Below, in pieces: positions 6,675 to 11,556 of a stretch of DNA of 11,556 bases. Numbering within the stretch: the first letter of the stretch is position 1; each line of letters begins with the position of its first letter. The translations under genes and the position numbers were made by a program. Below the pieces are notes generated by a model that did not search any database, was not told where the DNA came from, and worked only from the letters and a program-made list of their open reading frames with translations. This stretch comes from Firm-04 sp964479595. Its GTDB lineage: Bacteria; Bacillota; Clostridia; Oscillospirales; Ruminococcaceae. The DNA is taken from NCBI GenBank assembly GCA_964479595.1, contig CAYZMU010000037.1, positions 1 to 11,556 on the forward strand, given 5' to 3'.

Positions 6675-7286
6675 TCACGCGCCGTACAGCCCGTTTTTTC
6701 TGATATATTCCGCGACGCTTCCCGGCACAAGACCGCCGGCAGGTTCGCCGCTTTGAAATTTCTGACGAATTTGCGTGGACGAGACGGGCAGAATCGCGTC
6801 CGGCAAAACGGTGATTTCCGCGCCCGGCACCTCTCCGCGCAGTGTTCGCGCCGCCTCCTCAAGGCTTGAGAGACTGTCTTCCCCGCGCGCCGCCGCGCAC
6901 AGCCCCGCCATCGTAAGAATCTCGCGCCACGACCGCCATTTGGTAAAGCTCAGGAGCATATCCGAGCCCAGAATGAGCGTCCACGACGTGTCGGGACAGC
7001 TTTCACGCAGCCCGCGCAGGGTATCTATCGTGTAGGACTTGCCGCCCCTCCGGATTTCAAAATCGCTGACTTCTATATACGGGCGGGATTTCGCGGCCAG
7101 CCCGCACATCGCCAGACGGTCCGCCGCGCGCGCGTATCCGCCGCAGTCCTTGTGGGGCGCCTCCGCGGCCGGCATCAGCACCACGCGGTCAAGCGCCATC
7201 GCGTTCCGCGCCGCCTCCGCAAGCTCAAGATGTCCCGTGTGAACGGGGTTGAAACTCCCGCCCAAAAGCCCCGCGCGCGTGTTCAC
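6675..7286 (-). CDS. nadD: Nicotinate-nucleotide adenylyltransferase
   Basis: 203 residues, normal for NadD, which joins nicotinate mononucleotide and ATP to form deamido-NAD in NAD synthesis (cytoplasm). The nucleotidyltransferase signature GGSFNPVHTGH is at 9-19, with the (H/T)xGH motif as HTGH. Other landmarks are LMPAAEAPHK (37-46), KSYTIDTLRGL (83-93) for substrate binding, LILGSDML (104-111), and the C-terminal SSTQIR (169-174), the variant of ISSTxIR that closes over ATP. The start is GTG at 7284-7286, overlapping the yhbY stop by 4 nt (GTGA). I see no good ribosome binding site before it, so translation is probably coupled to yhbY. It ends with TGA at 6675-6677, in the same frame as yqeK, which follows immediately. 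Confidence 0.96.
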   Translation of the reverse strand: MNTRAGLLGGSFNPVHTGHLELAEAARNAMALDRVVLMPAAEAPHKDCGGYARAADRLAMCGLAAKSRPYIEVSDFEIRRGGKSYTIDTLRGLRESCPDTSWTLILGSDMLLSFTKWRSWREILTMAGLCAAARGEDSLSSLEEAARTLRGEVPGAEITVLPDAILPVSSTQIRQKFQSGEPAGGLVPGSVAEYIRKNGLYGA

Positions 7287-7576
7287 AGCTCACGCGAGAG
7301 GACAGGCTTTTTCGGGTTTGGTTTATAGAGCGCAAACCGTCTGCCTATCACAAAGACGACCTCCGAATCGGTCCGCTCCGCGAGGGTACGGGCCGTTTCC
7401 TCAGGCGATTCAGGAGAGGTTTCCAGCACGCTCAGTTTAATCAGTTCTCTCGCCCGCAGCGCGTCCGCGGTCTGTCTGACAAGATCGGGCGTGATGCCGC
7501 GCTTGCCTATCTGCCCGATGGATTCCGTTCCGTTTGCCGCCGCGCGCAGTTTCGCGCGCTGTTTGGAACTGAGCAT
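7283..7576 (-). CDS. yhbY: YhbY/CRM-domain RNA-binding ribosome assembly factor
   Basis: 97 residues forming a single CRS1-YhbY (CRM) domain, a KH-like RNA-binding fold associated with pre-50S ribosomes. The usual pattern is present: MLSSKQRAKLRA at the start, IGKRGITPDLV at 22-32 (in place of the common GKxGLT loop), LRARELIKLSVL at 40-51, and the closing VFVIGRRFALYKPNPKKP at 74-91. ATG 7574-7576 lies 1 nt after the rdgB stop; the upstream GGGGA is a weak ribosome binding site, so coupling to rdgB is likely. In many clostridia obgE precedes yhbY; here rdgB takes that place. Confidence 0.95.
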   Translation of the reverse strand: MLSSKQRAKLRAAANGTESIGQIGKRGITPDLVRQTADALRARELIKLSVLETSPESPEETARTLAERTDSEVVFVIGRRFALYKPNPKKPVLSREL

Positions 7577-7577
7577 A

Positions 7578-8189
7578 CTATTCCCCGCTTTCCGCCCTCA
7601 GAAACGCCAGTAATTTGGCGGCGGCCGCTCCCCGGTGGCTTATCGCGTTCTTTTCCTCCATCGAAAGCTCTGCCGCGCTGCGCTCCCCGACCCCGAAAAC
7701 AGGGTCGTAGCCAAATCCGTTCTCCCCGCGCGGCGTCCGTAAAATCTCCCCGCGCGTCCGCCCCTCAAAGAATCGTTCCTCTCCGCTCGGGTCTATGAGG
7801 CAGATGACACATTCATAATAAGCGCCCCGGTTCCCCGGTTCAACATCCCGCATGAGCGCGAGCAGCTTTTCATTGCGCTCGCTGTCGGTGAGGTTATCCC
7901 CGAAAAAGCGTTTTGAGCGCACACCCGGCTCGCCGCCGAGCGCCTCCACACAGAGCCCGCTGTCCTCCGCGAGAATATAATCCCACGAGAGCCCTTTCGC
8001 CCGCTCAAAAACCGCGCGCGCCTTGATGGCGGCGTTTTCCGCGAAGGTAGAACCCGTTTCCTCGGGCTCGGCCGCGTCAATTCCCGCCTCGCTCACGCTG
8101 AGCAGGCTGATATCGGCCTCCGAGAAAATCCGGCGCAGCTCGCGCAGCTTTCCGGCGTTATTCGTCGCCGCTATCAGTGTCATCGGCAT
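7578..8189 (-). CDS. rdgB: XTP/dITP diphosphatase (HAM1/RdgB family)
   Basis: 203-residue house-cleaning enzyme that hydrolyses dITP, XTP and ITP to monophosphates, keeping deaminated purines out of DNA and RNA. The N-terminal MTLIAATNNAGKLRELR is the family's nucleotide-binding start (ATNNxGK). TGSTFAENAAIKA, AEDSGLCVEALGGEPGVRSKRF, GENGFGYDPVF and the final ISHRGAAAAKLLAFL are all classic HAM1 motifs. Two near ATGs exist, at 8189 and 8183; 8189 fits better because GAGGAAGG (8195-8202) lies 5-9 nt before it, while 8183 would give 201 residues. A longer open frame to 8336 lies inside ftsY and has no family similarity. The start region overlaps the end of ftsY by 32 nt, so translation is probably coupled. 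Confidence 0.95.
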   Translation of the reverse strand: MPMTLIAATNNAGKLRELRRIFSEADISLLSVSEAGIDAAEPEETGSTFAENAAIKARAVFERAKGLSWDYILAEDSGLCVEALGGEPGVRSKRFFGDNLTDSERNEKLLALMRDVEPGNRGAYYECVICLIDPSGEERFFEGRTRGEILRTPRGENGFGYDPVFGVGERSAAELSMEEKNAISHRGAAAAKLLAFLRAESGE

Positions 8190-9186
8190 CTGAGCCTTCC
8201 TCGCTTTCGTCCCCGCCGGATTCTTCCTCGTCCGTGTGTCCGGCACCCGCCTCATGCACTTCGCGCAGCTCCTCCGGATCGCGTTCAAACAGCGCGTCCA
8301 CGAAGCTTTTGCCCTCGAATTTCTGCAGGTCGTCAATGCCTTCCCCGACGCCGATAAGCTTGACCGGAATCCCCAGTTCGTGACGAATCGCTATGACAAT
8401 CCCGCCCTTCGCGGTGCCGTCCAGTTTCGTCAGCACAATGCCCGTAATCGGCGCGACTTCCTGAAAAAGCCTCGCCTGATTCACGGCGTTCTGCCCCGTC
8501 GTCGCGTCCAGCACCAGCAGGCACTCCCGCGCGCAGTCGCCCGCCTCGCGCGCTATCACGCGGTTTATCTTGGCGAGTTCCTGCATGAGATTTTTCTTGT
8601 TGTGAAGGCGCCCCGCCGTGTCGCAGAGGACCACGTCCGCCCCGCGCGCCTTCGCCGCCGTGATAGCGTCAAAGACCACCGCCGCCGGGTCGCTGCCCTC
8701 CGAGTGGCGGATGAGTTCCACACCCGCGCGGTCCGTCCAGACGGCGAGCTGGTCAATCGCTGCGGCACGGAATGTATCCGCCGCGGCGACCACCACACGC
8801 TTGCCCTCGTCTTTGAGGCGGTGGGCCAGTTTGCCGATGGTTGTGGTCTTTCCCGCCCCGTTGACACCGATGACCAGTATCACCGAGGGCGTGGTGGAGA
8901 GGTCTAAATCCTCGTCTTCGCCCATCATTTCCGCGATGATTTCCTGTATCAGGTCCATGATGTCCGCGGGATTCGTGATGCCGCGCTCCTTGACGCGCTC
9001 GCGCAGTGTGTCGCAGACAGCCGCGGCCGTCTGCGCACCCATATCGCCCATGATCATGGTTTCCTCGAGCTGCTCAAAGAGCTCCTCGTCAATCTTTGTA
9101 AAGCTGCCCAGAAGCCTGCGCAGACCGCGAATGACACTCTCCCGCGTCTTGCGCAGACCGTCGCGGATTTTGGCAAAAAAGCCCAT
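8158..9186 (-). CDS. ftsY: Signal recognition particle receptor FtsY, with acidic C-terminal tail
   Basis: 342-residue SRP GTPase that receives ribosome-SRP complexes at the membrane and hands nascent chains to SecYEG. The short basic amphipathic start (MGFFAKIRDGLRKTRESVIR) may serve as the membrane-binding element. The N domain covers about 25-90 and the G domain about 100-300. GTPase motifs are intact: GVNGAGKTTT (107-116), ADTFRAAAIDQL (136-147), DTAGRL (189-194), TKLDGTAKGG (253-262) and GVGEGIDDLQKF (279-290). Residues 319-342 form a strongly acidic tail, 14 of 24 residues Asp or Glu. E. coli FtsY has its acidic region at the N-terminus and standard NG domains end near residue 303, so the tail is unusual. 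ATG 9184-9186 follows GGAAAGG, a modest ribosome binding site. First gene of the operon, behind its own promoter; smc, often upstream, is absent. Confidence 0.97.
   Translation of the reverse strand: MGFFAKIRDGLRKTRESVIRGLRRLLGSFTKIDEELFEQLEETMIMGDMGAQTAAAVCDTLRERVKERGITNPADIMDLIQEIIAEMMGEDEDLDLSTTPSVILVIGVNGAGKTTTIGKLAHRLKDEGKRVVVAAADTFRAAAIDQLAVWTDRAGVELIRHSEGSDPAAVVFDAITAAKARGADVVLCDTAGRLHNKKNLMQELAKINRVIAREAGDCARECLLVLDATTGQNAVNQARLFQEVAPITGIVLTKLDGTAKGGIVIAIRHELGIPVKLIGVGEGIDDLQKFEGKSFVDALFERDPEELREVHEAGAGHTDEEESGGDESEEGSDADDTDSGDE
8195..8202 (-). promoter_or_regulatory. rdgB ribosome binding site inside the ftsY coding region
   Basis: GAGGAAGG on the minus strand is read as Glu-Glu-Gly in the FtsY acidic tail and at the same time lies 5-9 nt before ATG 8187-8189 of rdgB. 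It decides that start over ATG 8181-8183. Confidence 0.6.
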
Positions 9187-9219
9187 TCGGACCGACCCTT
9201 TCCTATAAGCCTACCCTAC

Positions 9220-9248
9220 ATTATAACACAAAACCCCGAACTTGTAAA
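9220..9248 (-). promoter_or_regulatory. Sigma-A promoter for the ftsY-leuS operon
   Basis: Minus strand: TTTACA (9243-9248; 5 of 6 consensus), a 17-nt spacer, and TATAAT (9220-9225) preceded by TGT, an extended -10. Transcription should begin near 9213, giving a leader of about 27 nt. It lies 33 nt past the stop of the dockerin gene. This is the only clear promoter I find for the nine genes down to leuS. Confidence 0.85.
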
Positions 9249-9281
9249 GCCCCCGCCCGAAATTTTCACATTTCCGCGCGT

Positions 9282-11556
9282 TCAGGCGTTTCGCAGCAGG
9301 CGCTTGAGCAGCGTCAGATCGTCCCCGCGCAGCAGCCCGTCGCCGTTCATATCCGCGCCCNNNNNNNNNNNNNNNNNNNNNNNNNNNNNNNNNNNNNNNN
9401 NNNNNNNNNNNNNNNNNNNNNNNNNNNNNNNNNNNNNNNNNNNNNNNNNNNNNNNNNNNNTCCTCAGCCGCCGTAAACCGCACAATTTCGCCTGTTTCGC
9501 CCTTGTCGTCGCAGGCGGTAAGGATTTGTTCCGCGCCGGCAAGTTCCCGCGGCAGCGCGGTGAACACGAAATCCCGGTCGCCGAAAACCGCCGAGCCCTC
9601 GTCCGCGCCGTCGGCAAGCACCATCGCGTCGCTGTGGGGCGTGGGCGCGAAGGCGACATCGCGAATCAGCCGCCCCTGAGCCGTTTTTGTGAACACAAAG
9701 CTGTCGAGGTTCGTCAGGAAGCCCTCTCCGCCGCGGAAAACAAGCCGCAGCGTATGAATCCCGGATATCCTCGGTATTGATACAGTATAGCTCTCAAAAG
9801 CCGTGAAATCGCCGTTTCCCGCAAATTGTACCACTGCCGCCGGCGCGGTATCGGTGTCAAGATAAAGCTCAATCTCCACGTCCGCGCCCGCCGCGACAGC
9901 CGTCAGACCCCGCGCGCCGTCCTCAAAATCGACGGACTCGAAAGTCAGCGAATCGCCGTCCTCGATGAATCCCGCGTAGGTGACGTCCCCCTCGGTACGG
10001 TTCTGCGTGCCCGATTCGGTGTCGCGGTCCTCCGCCTCGATGGTCTCAAACGCGCTGCGTGCGGGCTTGTCCGGCGCCACCGTGAAATTGGAGCCGGGCA
10101 CACCTTTCTGCGCAAAGCGCAGGTACATCATATTGCCCCGGTCGCTCTGGCAGCCGCTGTAGAGCCCGCAGTAGTTTTTCGCCTCGTCCGCTTTCAGCGA
10201 AACATAGGTGTAATTGCCGCCCGGACGCCACGTGCAGGGTTTTGCCGTGCTGTTGGAATCCGCGCCGAGTACGGTCCGCTGGCAGTCCTTGAAAGTGGAA
10301 CCCTCCTCGGCGTAGTACCCCGCGAGCGTGCGCGCGTCCCAGTCGCAGATGACGTTGCCGCCGTTTTCATAAACGCACGATTCCGCGAAGATTTTGCAGT
10401 TGGTTGCGACAGTGTACGCCATGCTGAAATGGTTGACATAATTGTTCAGCGAGTGGTAGTAGCCCCAGCGCATGAGCCCCGGACCGCGCGTGTAGGTATT
10501 GTCAAATTTGTTGGATATCAAAGACATTCTGGGGTAGTTGTCATATTTTTCCGCCAAATCCGCCTCATCCGCGGGGTAGCCCAGAATCAGACCGTACTTG
10601 TGCGCGCCGAACGAGCAGTCCGAGATTGTGCAGAAATCCGCGTCATAGCAGCAGGCGAGGAATTTGTCCTCGTCCACCTCGCCGTTTGACGCCTCGCCGA
10701 AATTCTCGTGCCCGATAAACGTGCAGTGGTCCACCCAGATGTTCTCCCCCGATCCGAAATAGAACTGAATGGAGTCGTTGTTGTTCGAGTCGCGGTCGTG
10801 GGTGCTCTCGAAATTGCGGATGATGATGTTGTCGCCGACGCCGTTTTGCGTGGAGGTGCAGAACTGGACGTTGAACAGCGTGTGGTTTTCGTAGCTGCCG
10901 ATGATGGTTTTGTCGCTGTGGACGTAAATCCTGCCCTCGCTGCACATATAATGCGTCCCGTTTAAGTTCAGTTTGTCAACAGAGAGATTCGCCGTCACGA
11001 CAATGGTGAGCGGCTCGTCGGAAGTCGCGTAGGTTTTGAGTTCCTCAAAAGTTGACGCCTCGACCGTCTCCCCGAAAAGCCCGCCTGTGACAGACGCCTT
11101 GACGTTGCCCTCGGTGTCGTCCGCGCAGTAGCCTGCGAAGCCCTGAAGCCCGTCCGCGTTCAGCAGAAAGCGCTGCTGCGGGGAATCCGTGTAGGCGCTC
11201 AGAATCAGCCCGCCGTCGGACACGGTGAGCGCCAGGGACGGGTCAGAATAGTTAACAATTTTATAGTACAGATCATTGCCCCTGCTGTCGGAACCGACGG
11301 GGAGCACATACCAGTGCTGTTCGGGGGCGGAGTCATTGCCGTAGACGACGATATCCGCGCCCTCGGAAACCCCGCGCGGGGTCAGCGCGCGCCCGGACTC
11401 CGCGTTAATCAGCTTGAAAAATGTGCCGACGCTGTCGCTGTTGACACGGTCAAAGCGCCACGAGGGGGACAAATCCCCGCCCAGAGGCTGCGCCGTGACA
11501 GCGGAATTGTCCGTCTGCGCGGATTCGCTCAGCACCAGCGAGGCGTCGTTCACGGC
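9282..11556 (-). CDS. Secreted modular pectate lyase (beta-trefoil, PL1, CBM6-like, dockerin); partial, interrupted by N gap
   Basis: Extracellular enzyme expected to cleave polygalacturonate (pectin) by beta-elimination. The 5' end lies beyond the right edge; the GTG at 11551-11553 is an internal Val. Residues below are counted from it. A ricin-like trefoil spans about 28-142 (QHWYVLP, QQRFLL). A PL1 parallel beta-helix spans about 155-460 with NIIIRNF (242-248), IWVDHCTF (272-279), HKYGLILG (318-325), RGPGLMR (356-362, catalytic-type Arg) and HSLNNYV (367-373). A CBM6-like module covers about 504-622 (IEAED at the start, LDSFVF at the end), then a short unassigned module about 628-697. After the N gap, GADMNGDGLLRGDDLTLLKRLLRNA is the last dockerin repeat, ending at TGA 9282-9284. 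Upstream and dockerin frames differ by one base across the nominal 100 N, so the gap length is a placeholder. The dockerin implies attachment to a cohesin scaffold. Confidence 0.87.
9285..9359 (-). other. Type I dockerin repeat (C-terminal half)
   Basis: The 25 codons before the stop read as one calcium-binding F-hand repeat. The loop has Asp, Asn, Asp at positions 1, 3 and 5, Gly at 6 and Asp at 12 (D-x-N-x-D-G...D), followed by the helix LTLLKRLLR with the Lys-Arg pair common in dockerins. Position 9 is Arg rather than Asn/Asp, and positions 10-11 are Gly-Asp rather than the Ser/Thr of Clostridium thermocellum dockerins. The first repeat of the usual pair should lie in the N gap. Confidence 0.8.
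9361..9460. other. Assembly gap (100 N)
   Basis: Exactly 100 N, the usual placeholder for a scaffold gap of unknown size. It falls inside the pectate lyase gene, between the module ending FTAAE and the final dockerin repeat. If the gene is intact, the true missing length must be a multiple of 3. Confidence 0.97.

Noticed and set aside
8190..8336. Extension of rdgB to ATG 8336
   Set aside because: The extra 49 residues lie inside ftsY, are Arg/Lys-rich with no HAM1 similarity, and a proper start with a ribosome binding site exists at 8189.
8236..8907. 223-codon plus-strand open frame opposite ftsY
   Set aside because: Antisense to the FtsY GTPase motifs and without family signal.
9211..9360. 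Literal reading of the pectate lyase frame through the N gap to 9211
   Set aside because: That frame gives no domain and runs over the ftsY promoter, whereas the alternate frame gives a dockerin repeat ending at 9282.
9826..10689. 287-codon plus-strand open frame opposite the pectate lyase
   Set aside because: Low-information Arg/Val/Ala composition, antisense to the PL1 and CBM6 domains.
11551..11553. GTG as the true start of the pectate lyase
   Set aside because: No signal peptide follows, the trefoil domain begins soon after, and the frame remains open to the window edge, so the codon is internal.

Overview
The window looks like a GC-rich Gram-positive chromosome, most likely a clostridial member of the Oscillospirales/Ruminococcaceae type (inference). 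Three things point there: strong GGAGG-type ribosome binding sites, the Firmicutes-style gene order yhbY-nadD-yqeK-LCP-rsfS-leuS, and a dockerin-tagged pectate lyase of the kind used by plant-fibre degraders of the gut or rumen. Every gene I can support lies on the minus strand, so biological order runs from the right edge to the left. A 100-base run of N at 9361-9460 is an assembly gap.

Right end (about 9282-11556): a large secreted polysaccharide-degrading enzyme whose N-terminus lies beyond the window. Visible modules in order are a ricin-like beta-trefoil, a PL1-type pectate lyase domain, a CBM6-like carbohydrate-binding module, a small unassigned beta-rich module, the N gap, and the last calcium-binding repeat of a type I dockerin.

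Middle (1574-9186): a tightly packed nine-gene operon starting from a clear promoter at 9220-9248: ftsY, rdgB, yhbY, nadD, yqeK, an LCP (LytR-CpsA-Psr) gene, rsfS, a small four-helix membrane protein gene, and leuS. Genes overlap or are separated by about 30 nt or less, and several junctions suggest translational coupling. The set covers membrane protein targeting, nucleotide-pool cleaning, ribosome assembly and silencing, NAD synthesis, Ap4A turnover, cell-wall polymer attachment and leucine charging: housekeeping functions linked to growth rate.

Left part: rpsU (ribosomal protein S21; 57 codons, GTG start) has its own perfect-consensus promoter, a leader of about 90 nt with two short hairpins, and a downstream terminator-like stem-loop. 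Next comes a small unit with an extended -10 promoter driving an iron-sulfur-flavoprotein-like NAD(P)H oxidoreductase, then a double zinc-ribbon protein with a Q/P/Y/G-rich tail that runs off the left edge.

I see no CRISPR array, prophage, transposase, tRNA or rRNA gene. Most of the window is conventional. The points most worth a second look are the dockerin pectate lyase broken by the gap, the acidic C-terminal tail of FtsY that contains the rdgB start site, the unknown membrane protein between rsfS and leuS, and the structured rpsU leader.
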